Below are positions 54,246-62,837 of a stretch of 64,000 bases of DNA, piece after piece. The position numbers were made by a program, and so were the translations under genes. This stretch comes from Polaribacter sp. (lineage in GTDB: Bacteria; Bacteroidota; Bacteroidia; Flavobacteriales; Flavobacteriaceae). The DNA lies in the NCBI GenBank assembly GCA_028343155.1, contig JAOLXX010000002.1, positions 62,001-126,000 of the forward strand. The letters run 5' to 3'. Every line of letters starts with the position of its first letter. Within the stretch, counting starts at the first letter, position 1. Under the pieces are notes generated by a model. It was not told the DNA's origin, did no database searches, and saw nothing but the letters and a program-made list of their open reading frames with translations.

Positions 54246-54836
54246 CTATTTACCTTTTTTAGCATTTGGGAAGCGCATTCGATACTCTGAATTAATTTTC
54301 CCTTTAGAAATATTATCTAATTTCTTTTTTATTAATCTTTTTTTTAAGGAAGAAAGTTTATCTGTAAATAAAATTCCATCGATATGGTCATACTCATGCT
54401 GAAAAACTCTTGCAGCTAAGCCATTTAAAGTTTCTGTATGCGTTTTAAAATCTTCATCTTGGTATTCAATCGTGATTTCTGGCTGACGATAAACATCTTC
54501 TCTTACATCAGGAATACTCAAACACCCTTCATTAAACACCCATTCTTCTCCATCTTCTTTCAGGATTTTCGCATTTATAAATACTTTATTAAAATTTTTC
54601 AAAGCGGCTCTATCTTTATCAGACAATTCTTCATCTTCAGCAAAAGGAGAAGCATCAATTAGGAATAGGCGAATTGCTTTACCTATTTGAGGTGCTGCTA
54701 AGCCGACACCAGAAGCATTGTACATGGTTTCTTTCATGTTAGCAATCAGTGTTTTTAACTCAGGATAATCCGCATTTATTTCTACAGCAACTTTTCGTAA
54801 AACTGGATCTCCGTAGGCAACTATTGGTAAAATCAT
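54246..54836 (-). CDS. def: Peptide deformylase
   Basis: A 196-residue iron/zinc hydrolase that removes the formyl group from new proteins. All three motifs are intact: GVGLAAPQIG at 43-52, EGCLSIP at 103-109 with metal ligand C105, and HEYDH at 147-151 with two His ligands and the catalytic Glu. An acidic insert (SPFAEDEELSDKD) sits at about 63-75, as in other Bacteroidetes. It is followed by DUF5606 after 13 bp and lies 51 bp downstream of ruvX. Confidence 0.97.
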   Translation of the reverse strand: MILPIVAYGDPVLRKVAVEINADYPELKTLIANMKETMYNASGVGLAAPQIGKAIRLFLIDASPFAEDEELSDKDRAALKNFNKVFINAKILKEDGEEWVFNEGCLSIPDVREDVYRQPEITIEYQDEDFKTHTETLNGLAARVFQHEYDHIDGILFTDKLSSLKKRLIKKKLDNISKGKINSEYRMRFPNAKKGK

Positions 54837-54887
54837 TTCTTTATTTTTAATGTTTGCAAAAATACAAATATTGAGAGCTCAATAAAA

Positions 54888-55298
54888 CTATTTATTATAT
54901 AAATATGATTGTAAAATAATGGTCGCACTAATTTCATCAACCATTGCCTTGTTTCTGCGTTGTTTCTTATTCATTCCACTGTCAATCATTGTTTGAAATG
55001 CCATTTTAGATGTAAAGCGTTCATCAATTCTTAAAAAAGGGATTTGAGGAATTTTATTTTCAAGTTTTTTTAAAAAAGGTACTATCAAAGCTTCGCTTTC
55101 ACTATCAGTGTTGTTCATTTGTTTTGGTTTCCCAACTAAGAAAAGTGCGACCTTGTTTTTAGAGATGTATGCTGTTAAAAAAGAAATTAATTCCTCCGTA
55201 TTTACAGTTGTTAAACCGGATGCAATTATTTGCAACTCATCTGTAACGGCAATTCCCGTTCTTTTTTTTCCAAAATCTATTGCTAAAATTCTAGCCAT
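54888..55298 (-). CDS. ruvX: Holliday junction resolvase-like/pre-16S rRNA nuclease YqgF
   Basis: A 136-residue RNase-H-fold nuclease that in E. coli finishes the 5' end of 16S rRNA. The start ARILAIDFGKKRTGIAVTDEL carries the first catalytic Asp; FLVGKPKQMNN, RIDERFTSKMAFQTM with Glu, and KAMVDEISATIILQSYL with the last Asp are all present. It is the first gene of the minus-strand ruvX-def-DUF5606-mazG run and is divergent from dapD. Confidence 0.93.
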   Translation of the reverse strand: MARILAIDFGKKRTGIAVTDELQIIASGLTTVNTEELISFLTAYISKNKVALFLVGKPKQMNNTDSESEALIVPFLKKLENKIPQIPFLRIDERFTSKMAFQTMIDSGMNKKQRRNKAMVDEISATIILQSYLYNK

Positions 55299-55392
55299 CT
55301 AAAATTGTTTTTACAAAAATACGTTTTTTAAACAAATCAGAAATATCTATTAAAAAAAGGTATCTTAGCTTTTCTGTTTTTGTAGATAGATT

Positions 55393-55400
55393 TATATTTG
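55393..55400 (+). promoter_or_regulatory. -7 box before dapD
   Basis: TATATTTG fits TAnnTTTG, 19 bp before the dapD ATG. A TTTG at 55379-55382 is too close to be its -33 box. Confidence 0.5.
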
Positions 55401-55419
55401 CGTAAATTAATTTATTAGT

Positions 55420-56235
55420 ATGAAAGATATTAGAAAAATTATAGAATCAGCTTGGGAAAATCGTGAGTTATTAAAAGAACAAAAAACGATTGATACTATT
55501 CGAAAAGTAATTGATTTATTGGATAAAGGAGAATTACGAGTTGCAGAGCCTGTAAATGATGGTTGGCAAGTGAATGAGTGGGTTAAAAAAGCAGTTGTTT
55601 TATATTTCCCAATTCAAAAAATGGAAACTTTAGAAGCTGGTATTTTCGAATATCACGATAAAATGCCTCTAAAAACAGATTATGAAGCTAGAGGAGTTCG
55701 TGTAGTTCCTGGTGCATCTGCAAGACAAGGTTCTTACCTTTCCCCTGGAACCATTTTAATGCCATGTTATGTAAATATTGGTGCTTATGTAGATGAAGGA
55801 ACAATGGTTGATACTTGGGCTACAGTAGGTTCTTGTGCACAAATTGGTAAAAATGTTCACCTTTCTGGAGGAGTAGGAATTGGTGGTGTTTTAGAACCAT
55901 TACAAGCAGCACCTGTTATTATTGAAGACGGTGTTTTTGTGGGGTCTAGATGTATTGTTGTAGAAGGAGTAAGAGTAGAAAAGGAAGCAGTTTTAGGTGC
56001 AAATGTTGTTTTGACAATGAGTACTAAAATTATAGATGTTACGGGGAATGAACCTGTTGAAATGAAAGGGGTAGTCCCAGCAAGATCGGTTGTAATTCCA
56101 GGAAGCTATACAAAGAAATTTGCCGCTGGAGTGTTCAATGTGCCTTGTGCATTGATTATTGGAAAAAGAAAAGAAAGTACTAATAAGAAAACATCCTTAA
56201 ACGATGCTTTACGTGAATATGATGTAGCTGTTTAA
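55420..56235 (+). CDS. dapD: Tetrahydrodipicolinate N-succinyltransferase
   Basis: A 271-residue trimeric acyltransferase of the succinylase route to diaminopimelate. An N-terminal helical domain (IIESAWENRELLKEQKTIDTIRKVIDLL) precedes a left-handed beta-helix of hexapeptide repeats (GAYVDEGTMVDTWATVGSCAQIGKNVHLSGGVGIGGVLEPLQAAPVIIEDGVFVGSRC). The C-terminus KRKESTNKKTSLNDALREYDVAV is typical. It acts after DapA and DapB. It has its own -7 box and a very strong hairpin terminator. Confidence 0.97.
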   Translation: MKDIRKIIESAWENRELLKEQKTIDTIRKVIDLLDKGELRVAEPVNDGWQVNEWVKKAVVLYFPIQKMETLEAGIFEYHDKMPLKTDYEARGVRVVPGASARQGSYLSPGTILMPCYVNIGAYVDEGTMVDTWATVGSCAQIGKNVHLSGGVGIGGVLEPLQAAPVIIEDGVFVGSRCIVVEGVRVEKEAVLGANVVLTMSTKIIDVTGNEPVEMKGVVPARSVVIPGSYTKKFAAGVFNVPCALIIGKRKESTNKKTSLNDALREYDVAV

Positions 56236-56248
56236 GATTAGTTATATT

Positions 56249-56293
56249 TATTCTAATAAAACGCACAATTATATTGTGCGTTTTATTAGAATA
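56249..56293. terminator. Very strong hairpin terminator after dapD
   Basis: A 21-bp perfect inverted repeat with a three-base loop: TTCTAATAAAACGCACAAT (56251-56269) against its complement at 56273-56291, extended two pairs outward. The TTTTATT in the right arm serves as the U-rich part. It ends 17 bp before the next gene. Confidence 0.88.
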
Positions 56294-56310
56294 TTATTAA
56301 AAAAATAGCA

Positions 56311-57075
56311 TTGAATAAAATAACAGCAATTATACCTACTTTTAATGAGGAAGTAAATATCGAAGCAGCATTAGAATCAGTATCTTTTGCTGATGAAATT
56401 TTGGTGATAGATTCTTATAGTATAGATAATACTGTTGATATTATTGAAAAAAAATACCCTCAAGTAAAATTAATGCAACGTTTGTTTGATGATTTTTCTA
56501 ATCAAAAAAACTATGCTATTGATAAAGCTTCTAATGATTGGATTTTTTTATTAGATGCTGACGAAAGATTAACTCACAATTTAAAAGATGAGATAAAAAG
56601 TAAGCTCGTAAATACTTTTTCTAATGATAATATTGGTTATTCCTTTAATAGAGATTTTTTCTTTATGGATAAGCATATTAAGTTTGGGGGCTATAGTAAT
56701 AATAAGGTTATCCGATTATTTAATAGACAATTTTGTAAGTATAATGGTAATCTAGTACATGAGAAAATTATAGCAAAAGGAAATATTGGACAGATTAAAG
56801 AGCCTATTAAACACTATTCATATAAGAGTTTTAGTGAGCACTTAATAAAAGTTCAGAGGTATAAAGAACTCCAAGCTAAGGAGCTTTTTATAAAAGGAGA
56901 AAAATCTTCTATATTTAAAATTTTAATAAAACCAAAGACTAGATTTTTAAGTCATTATTTTTTTAAACTAGGGTTTCTAGATGGTTTTCATGGATTTGTA
57001 ATAGCGGGGATTCAAGCTTATGGTATTTTTATCAAGTACGTAAGTTTAAGACTATTAAATCAAAATAAGAAATAA
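56311..57075 (+). CDS. Family 2 glycosyltransferase, WaaE/KdtX-like
   Basis: A 254-residue GT2 of the LPS-core type (WaaE/KdtX/LgtF-like beta-1,4-glucosyltransferases). Signature strings: ITAIIPTFNEEVNIEAALESV, DEILVIDSYSIDNTV, NQKNYAIDKASNDWIFLLDADERLT and FGGYSNNKVIRLFNRQ. HEKIIAKG then IKHYSYKSFSEHLIK are typical of the acceptor side. It lacks membrane helices and acts at the cytosolic face. The start is TTG at 56311, right after the dapD hairpin. The sugar and acceptor are not certain; inner core LPS is the best guess. Confidence 0.85.
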   Translation: MNKITAIIPTFNEEVNIEAALESVSFADEILVIDSYSIDNTVDIIEKKYPQVKLMQRLFDDFSNQKNYAIDKASNDWIFLLDADERLTHNLKDEIKSKLVNTFSNDNIGYSFNRDFFFMDKHIKFGGYSNNKVIRLFNRQFCKYNGNLVHEKIIAKGNIGQIKEPIKHYSYKSFSEHLIKVQRYKELQAKELFIKGEKSSIFKILIKPKTRFLSHYFFKLGFLDGFHGFVIAGIQAYGIFIKYVSLRLLNQNKK

Positions 57076-57095
57076 ATTTAATTATTGATTAGGAA

Positions 57096-57908
57096 TTAAT
57101 TTTTGATAATTCCAAAATCAGTATATTTTAACTTTAAATCACGAGTGTTTTTTCTAATCTCATTATTTATTGCCCAACTTTTTTCATTAGCGTAACCACG
57201 AGGATGATCTAAGTGAATTACGATAGCACTGAAACGAATCTGTTTAGATTTTATACCTAAATTAACTAATCTCTCACCTAATTCTCTGTCTTGGCCACCA
57301 TATTGCATGCGCTCATCAAAACCATTGATAGCCAAAATATCTATTTTCCAACCAGAAGCATTATGACCATTCCATGTTGGTTTAGTTGGTGTAAAAAAGT
57401 TTAGGAGTTTAGCCTTTGTTCCAAAAGCTTTTAATTTATTATTTTTAAAAGATTTTTTTAGTCCGTTTTTTAGTAACCAATTAATAGAAAAACAATTGTT
57501 TTTTTCAATATCATCTTTGGTTATTAATTTAGAAATATTCATTGGTAACATAAAATATCCTCCGGATAAAAAATAACCTTCTTCTTTATTATTATTATGT
57601 ATTTCAACAAAGTCTTTTCGAGGAATACAATCTCCGTCAGACATAATAATATATGGTGCTTTACAAGCATTAATAGCTTTGTTTAAGATTTGAGATTTTT
57701 GGAAACCATTATCTTCATGCCAAACATGATTAATAGTGTATTTTACTTCTTTTTTTAACTTTTTAATTTCAACTCTTGTATCTTCTTTAGATCCATCATC
57801 GGCAATAACAATTTCAAAGTTTAAGAAAGTTTGTTGGTTGTATCCACATAAAACTTTTTTTAACCATTCAATAGAATTGTAAGTGCTAATAATTATAGAT
57901 ATTTCCAT
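57096..57908 (-). CDS. Family 2 glycosyltransferase with galactosyltransferase-like C-terminal part
   Basis: A 270-residue GT2. ISIIISTYNSIEWLKKVLCGYNQQTF opens the GT-A fold, FEIVIADDGSKEDTR binds nucleotide, and SDGDCIPRKDFVEIH is the metal site. The C-terminal part GWKIDILAINGFDERMQYGGQDRELGERLVNLGIKSKQIRF is the 'galactosyltransferase/chondroitin polymerase' acceptor region with the catalytic ED-like QDRE, then VIHLDHPRGY. The ruined gene at 62047-62805 is a sister copy. It is convergent with the WaaE-like gene and divergent from the GT4 gene. Confidence 0.87.
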   Translation of the reverse strand: MEISIIISTYNSIEWLKKVLCGYNQQTFLNFEIVIADDGSKEDTRVEIKKLKKEVKYTINHVWHEDNGFQKSQILNKAINACKAPYIIMSDGDCIPRKDFVEIHNNNKEEGYFLSGGYFMLPMNISKLITKDDIEKNNCFSINWLLKNGLKKSFKNNKLKAFGTKAKLLNFFTPTKPTWNGHNASGWKIDILAINGFDERMQYGGQDRELGERLVNLGIKSKQIRFSAIVIHLDHPRGYANEKSWAINNEIRKNTRDLKLKYTDFGIIKN

Positions 57909-58035
57909 TTAATTTTTACTATTTAGATAGACAAATGTACATCCTTTATTTAAAAAGATTAAATCAGTTATTAGAAAAGTATATAAAATATTAAAGATGA
58001 TTGATTATTTAAAGATTGAAATATCTTTATTTAGT

Positions 58036-58043
58036 TATTTTTG
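58036..58043 (+). promoter_or_regulatory. -7 box before the GT4 gene
   Basis: TATTTTTG fits TAnnTTTG, with TTG at 58016-58018 upstream (17-base spacer), 37 bp before the ATG. It would drive the GT4-Stealth pair. Confidence 0.5.
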
Positions 58044-58080
58044 CAAAAGGTTATTATAATTTATTTGTAAACATATATAT

Positions 58081-59115
58081 ATGAAAATCTTATTTACAGG
58101 AAAAGATGATTTTAATTACAATAGAGTAAGGGTGTTACTTGCTGGGTTAAAAGAGAGAAGTGATGTGGAGGTTGAGTTTTTTCCGATAACAAAAAGAAAA
58201 AATTTTGATAAAAAAAAATTCATAGAGTTACAAAAAGAGGTAGATTTTATTTACATACCCCCTTTTAGGCATCATGACGTAAAGTTTATTAAGAAATTAA
58301 GTACTAAACCTGTTGTTTTTGATCCTTTAATTTCGAAATATTCTACAAAGGTTATTGATTATGGTCATTTTTGGAAAGCTCCTATAAAATATTTATTAGA
58401 TAAAGTAGCTTTCTCTAACAGTGATTATTTAATAGCAGACACATTAGAACATAAAAAATATTTTGCAAAAAAGTTTAAAATAAACTCTAATAAAATAGGA
58501 GTTGTCCCTGTTGGTGTTGATACTTCACTTTTTTATCCAACCTCAAAAAATAAAAAAAACTTATTTAAAGTTGGTTTTTACGGTTCGCTAATTCCTTTAC
58601 AAGGAGTAAAAACTATTTTAAAAACAGCTCGGTTACTTAAGGATAATAAAGATATAGAATTTGATATTATTGGTAAAGGTCGCCAATATAAAGAGGTGAA
58701 AGAATATGTAGAAAAACATCATTTATTTAATGTAAATTTATTAGGATGGGTTAATTATGATAAGCTTAATGAATTTATAAATGAGTTTGATATTTGTTTA
58801 GGTATTTTTGGAGAATCATTAAAGGCAGATTCAGTGATACCCAATAAAGTTTTTCATTATGTAGCCTTAAGTAAATGCGTAATTTCAAAAGACACTCCAG
58901 CTATTCGTGAATTGTTTACGCCTAGAAAAAACATTATTTTAACTCCTAATAAGCCAGAAGAAATAGCTAAGCAAATTTTGGAGATGAAAAATGATGTAAA
59001 TTTAAGAGACACAATAGGGAGTAATGCTAAAGAGTTTGTAACGGAAAATTATAATCATGTTCAAATTGCTAGTATTTTTATTAATTTATTAAAAAAATAT
59101 TCTTTAAATAATTAA
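58081..59115 (+). CDS. Family 4 glycosyltransferase
   Basis: A 344-residue GT-B glycosyltransferase. The N-terminal acceptor domain (1-165) is diverged (KILFTGKDDFNYNRVRVLLAGLKERSD). The C-terminal domain has the GT4 nucleotide-sugar site: GVVPVGVDTSLFYP, KVGFYGSLIPLQGVKTILKTARLL, FDIIGKGRQYKEV, VNLLGWVNYDKLNEFINEFDICLGIFGES and the E-x7-E-like VIPNKVFHYVALSKCVIS. It transfers a sugar with retention of configuration. It precedes the Stealth-type gene by 81 bp on the same strand, so both probably decorate one surface glycan. Confidence 0.88.
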   Translation: MKILFTGKDDFNYNRVRVLLAGLKERSDVEVEFFPITKRKNFDKKKFIELQKEVDFIYIPPFRHHDVKFIKKLSTKPVVFDPLISKYSTKVIDYGHFWKAPIKYLLDKVAFSNSDYLIADTLEHKKYFAKKFKINSNKIGVVPVGVDTSLFYPTSKNKKNLFKVGFYGSLIPLQGVKTILKTARLLKDNKDIEFDIIGKGRQYKEVKEYVEKHHLFNVNLLGWVNYDKLNEFINEFDICLGIFGESLKADSVIPNKVFHYVALSKCVISKDTPAIRELFTPRKNIILTPNKPEEIAKQILEMKNDVNLRDTIGSNAKEFVTENYNHVQIASIFINLLKKYSLNN

Positions 59116-59196
59116 AAAAAATCTATTCTTAATATTAATTTAGTGTGAAATTAGATTTATTCTTTTGGTAGGTATTTATATTTAAAATTATAATTT

Positions 59197-60180
59197 ATGG
59201 AAAAAGTAGGAGATAACATAACTGTAGATGCTGTAATTACTTGGGTTGATGGACAAGATAAGCTTCATCAAGAGAAAATTAATAAATATGTTATGGACAA
59301 ACAGAGAATTAATTCTACTGGGTTTAAAACACGATATAACCAAGTAAATGAAATTGAATTTTCTGTAAAATCGATCCTTAAATATGCCAAATTTGTAAGA
59401 AATATTTTTATCGTTACAGATAATCAAGTCCCCGATTTTTTAAAAGATAAAGAAAAAGCAAAGCGAGATTTTCCTAATGTTTTTGTTATAGATCATAAAA
59501 TAATTTTTGAAGGATATCAGCAATATTTACCTACATTTAATTGTTTGCCAATTGAATCATTATTATATAAAATACCTGGTTTGTCAGAACATTTTTTATA
59601 CTTAAATGATGATTTTTTTTTATTTAGAGAAGCAAAATTAACAGATTTTTTCATTGAGAAAAAACCTGTAATTAGAGGTGTATGGACTTCTTTTTATGAA
59701 AATATTTGGTATAAAAAAACACAAAGAAAATTATATAAAATACTAGGTAAAGAAGGAAAGAATAACAGTTACGGTTTTAAGAAAGGACAACAAACAATTG
59801 CTAAAATATTAGGGTTTAAAAAATATGTAAGATTAGATCATACAATTGCTCCTCTAAAAAAATCTACTTATGAAAAGTTTTATAATGAATTTCCTGAGTT
59901 ACTAGAAAGAAATATTAAACACCGTTTTAGACATCCTGAGCAGTATACAAATCAATCTTTAGCAAATCATTTAGAAATAAAGAATAATACTTTTTTTTTA
60001 AAAAATGATTATCAACTAGTTTATTTTCAGAATTATAAAAAACCTTTATTTTGGATAAAATATAGACTCAAAAAAGCAAATCAAAATAACCAACTTTTTC
60101 TTTGTATGCAAAGTTTGGATCAGTGTCCAGAGGATAAATTAACTTATATAAAAAAATGGTTGGTTAAAAAATATGATTAA
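59197..60180 (+). CDS. Stealth-type sugar-phosphotransferase (capsule/exopolysaccharide)
   Basis: A 327-residue protein of the Stealth family, related to the GlcNAc-1-phosphotransferases of animals and to bacterial capsule polymerases that move hexose-1-phosphate from a nucleotide sugar. The conserved regions are in order: DAVITWVDGQDKLHQ (CR1), NEIEFSVKSILKYAKFVRNIFIVTDNQ...PTFNCLPIESLLYKIPGLSEHFLYLNDDFFLF (CR2), LDHTIAPLKKSTYEKFYNEFPE (CR3) and a short C-terminal part. It implies that the surface polymer contains phosphodiester-linked sugars. Its stop codon lies within the left arm of a 32-bp inverted repeat. Confidence 0.9.
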   Translation: MEKVGDNITVDAVITWVDGQDKLHQEKINKYVMDKQRINSTGFKTRYNQVNEIEFSVKSILKYAKFVRNIFIVTDNQVPDFLKDKEKAKRDFPNVFVIDHKIIFEGYQQYLPTFNCLPIESLLYKIPGLSEHFLYLNDDFFLFREAKLTDFFIEKKPVIRGVWTSFYENIWYKKTQRKLYKILGKEGKNNSYGFKKGQQTIAKILGFKKYVRLDHTIAPLKKSTYEKFYNEFPELLERNIKHRFRHPEQYTNQSLANHLEIKNNTFFLKNDYQLVYFQNYKKPLFWIKYRLKKANQNNQLFLCMQSLDQCPEDKLTYIKKWLVKKYD

Positions 60181-60248
60181 GCTTTAAATTTTTAGTCTAT
60201 TTTTAAAGTGCATCATTTTAAAAATAGACTAAAAATTTAAAGCTTAAT
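60176..60248. terminator. 32-bp perfect inverted repeat at the end of the Stealth gene
   Basis: Bases 60176-60207 are exactly complementary to 60217-60248 (core GCTTTAAATTTTTAGTCTAT); the loop is nine bases. The left arm contains the TAA stop. It probably terminates transcription and protects the mRNA end, but is far longer than usual and lacks a separate T-tail. Confidence 0.8.
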
Positions 60249-60586
60249 TATGTTGTTTAAATCTTTAGATACGTGAATGAAGTGTTTTTTACTTCTAAAA
60301 AATAAGTACATTTTTGATAATCAAAGGGATTTAAATGATTTACTAAAAATGGAATTACAAAATAGATGTAACGATTTAGTTTAGATTTATAAAGTATTTA
60401 GAGAAGTACTTCTATATATATGTAAAATTTAATAAAATATTACGCCCAATTTTTTTTCAAAAAACAAACAAACAATAGAAGTAGGTCTATATTATATATT
60501 AAATTTGCCTTAAAATAATATAAATATAAAATTATCAATCTGTTAAGAATTGGTAGATCTTATTCAAGTTTTAAGAGTGTAAATTC
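60249..60586. other. Intergenic stretch with no gene seen
   Basis: 338 bp of AT-rich DNA between the inverted repeat and the CCA-adding enzyme. Only short frames are present. Leader and promoter of the downstream gene must lie here. A candidate -7 box (TAAATTTG, about 60499-60506) is about 80 bp upstream of the start. Confidence 0.5.
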
Positions 60587-62011
60587 ATGCAAAAACAATT
60601 TTTCAAAGAAGCTATATCTTCAGAAATATTTAATATAATATCACTAGCATCAAAAGAACTACAGGTTGATAGTTATGTTATTGGTGGTTTTGTAAGAGAT
60701 TTTTTTCTAAAAAGAGGAACCGCAAAAGATATTGATGTAGTAGCTGTTGGTAACGGAATTGAGTTAGCTCAAAAAGTTTCGAAGTTACTGCCAAATAAGC
60801 CAAAAGTACAGGTTTTTAAAACATACGGTACAGCAATGTTGCGTTATAAAGATGTCGAAATCGAATTTGTTGGTGCTAGAGAAGAATCGTATTCTGAAGG
60901 AAGTAGAAATCCAGAGGTAACAGAAGGTACTTTGCAAGATGATCAAAATAGAAGAGATTTAACTATAAATGCTTTGGCTTTAAGTTTAAATGAAGATAAT
61001 TTTGGGCAATTGTTAGATCCTTTTAACGGAATTGATGACTTAGAAGCTAAGGTTATTAAAACCCCTTTAAATCCTGATATTACTTATTCTGATGATCCGC
61101 TAAGAATGATGCGTGCAATTCGTTTTACAACACAATTAAATTTTAATATTAATGTTGAATCTTTAGAGGCAATTACAAGAAATGCATATCGCTTAAAAAT
61201 AATAACAAGAGAAAGAATTGTTGATGAGTTAAATAAAATTTTAGCATCACCAAAACCTTCAATTGGATTTTTATTGTTGGAAAAAACAGGTTTGTTAAAA
61301 CAAATTTTACCTGAATTAGATGCTTTAAAAGGAGTAGAGGAGGTAGAAGGACAAACACATAAAGATAATTTTTATCATTCATTAGAAGTTGTAGACAATA
61401 TTTGTGGATATACAGATAATGTTTGGTTGCGTTGGGCTGCTTTATTGCATGATATTGGTAAAGCACCAACCAAAAGATTTAGTAAAAAAGTAGGTTGGAC
61501 TTTTCATGATCATGAATTTGTAGGGTCTAAAATGGTTTATAAATTATTCAAAAGGTTAAAAATGCCTATGAATAATAAAATGAAATTTGTTCAAAAAATG
61601 GTATTATTAAGTTCTAGGCCAATTGTTTTGGCTACTGAAGTTACAGATTCTGCTGTTAGGCGTTTGGTTTTTGATGCAGGTGATGATATTAACTCTTTGA
61701 TGACTTTGTGTGAAGCAGACATTACAACAAAGAACCCTAAGAAATTTAAACGCTACCATCAAAATTTTGATTTAGTAAGAACTAAAATCAAGGAAGTAGA
61801 AGAAAGAGATCAGGTTCGTAATTTTCAACCACCAGTTACTGGTGAAGAAATTATGAAAGCTTTTAACTTAAAGCCTTGTAGAGAAATTGGGCAAATAAAA
61901 GAAGCTATTAAAGAAGCAATTTTAGAGGGTGAAATTCCAAATGAATATCAAGCTTGTTATAATTTTATGATAATAAAAGGAAATAAGTTAGGTTTAATAG
62001 TTCGCAGTTAA
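60587..62011 (+). CDS. cca: CCA tRNA nucleotidyltransferase with HD domain
   Basis: A 474-residue class II nucleotidyltransferase that builds or repairs the CCA end of tRNAs. That activity is needed here, as the tRNA-Ser gene does not fully encode CCA. The head has GGFVRD at 33-38 and the metal site DID at 48-50. The neck has DDQNRRDLTINALAL (RRD for base selection) and DDPLRMMRAIRF. The body carries an HD phosphohydrolase domain with HD at 288-289 (LLHDIGKAPTKR). A C-terminal tail (KPCREIGQIKEAIKEAIL) is usual. It is alone on the plus strand. Confidence 0.93.
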   Translation: MQKQFFKEAISSEIFNIISLASKELQVDSYVIGGFVRDFFLKRGTAKDIDVVAVGNGIELAQKVSKLLPNKPKVQVFKTYGTAMLRYKDVEIEFVGAREESYSEGSRNPEVTEGTLQDDQNRRDLTINALALSLNEDNFGQLLDPFNGIDDLEAKVIKTPLNPDITYSDDPLRMMRAIRFTTQLNFNINVESLEAITRNAYRLKIITRERIVDELNKILASPKPSIGFLLLEKTGLLKQILPELDALKGVEEVEGQTHKDNFYHSLEVVDNICGYTDNVWLRWAALLHDIGKAPTKRFSKKVGWTFHDHEFVGSKMVYKLFKRLKMPMNNKMKFVQKMVLLSSRPIVLATEVTDSAVRRLVFDAGDDINSLMTLCEADITTKNPKKFKRYHQNFDLVRTKIKEVEERDQVRNFQPPVTGEEIMKAFNLKPCREIGQIKEAIKEAILEGEIPNEYQACYNFMIIKGNKLGLIVRS

Positions 62012-62046
62012 AAATTCATAAAGCATTTATATTCTAATAAAAAATA

Positions 62047-62805
62047 AAAGTATCTGTTATTATTTCTAACTATAAAAATAAAATTAATTTTATAAGCATT
62101 AGAAAACCAAAGTGAAACTGACTTTTAAGTAATTGTCTCTGTAGATGATTGTAATAAATAAAAATTTAAACTCATTGAAGAGTTTGAAAAAATCTATAAT
62201 TTCCCTATAGAACACACTAATTAAGATAAAGATTTAGGGTTTAGAAAAAACATAATGCTAAATAATCTATAAAATTATCTAAAGGTGGTTTGTTGATTTT
62301 CAATGCTGGAGATTGTGTACCATATAAGCATTTTATAAAAGCTTATATAAATAATTTTGAAGAAGACGTTATTTTAAAAGGACGAAGGGCAATGCTCTCA
62401 GAAGAACTTACTTTAAATCTTAAAAAAAAATTTAATATTAAAGCATTAAATTTATTTAATGTTTTATTTTTCAAAAAGTAAAAAGAAAAAATTGGAATTT
62501 ATAAACCTTTTTTTAATTTATCTTACAGTAGTGATAAAAAATGGTTACTTGGATGTAATTGGGGTATTTCTGAAAAGACAATTTATAAAGTAAATGGCTT
62601 TGATGAAGATTACGTAAGAGCTGCAGTAGGAGAAGATAATGATGTTGAATTGAGGCTCAAGTCTATTGGGATTAAAGGTAAATCTGTAAAAAATAAAGCA
62701 ATTATTTATCATTTATTTCATAAAGAAAAATATTTTAAAGAAGATTTGTTTTTTAATAAAGAGATTTTTAAGAATAAAAAAGAAACGAAAATTATTACTG
62801 TCTAA
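62047..62805 (+). pseudogene. Ruined family 2 glycosyltransferase gene
   Basis: Reading across frames and stops gives a whole GT2. KVSVIISNYKN is the usual N-terminus, then several stops. EEFEKIYNFPIEHTN, DLGFRKNIMLN, LLIFNAGDCVPYKHFIKAYI (metal site) and LKGRRAMLSEELTLNL follow, then another stop near 62479. The end part is KWLLGCNWGISEKTIYKVNGFDEDY, GEDNDVELRLKSIGIKGKS and a TAA at 62803. The ORF at 62290-62481 in the track is one fragment. The gene order of motifs equals that of the intact GT2 at 57096-57908, so it is a paralogue that has lost function. At least five stops are spread along it. Confidence 0.85.
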
Positions 62806-62837
62806 ACGGATTGGAAAAAGTATGTTGATGATTTTTA

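Noticed and set aside
62290-62481. 63-codon ORF as a separate gene
   Set aside because: It is one open fragment of the ruined GT2; matching motifs continue on both sides beyond its ends.
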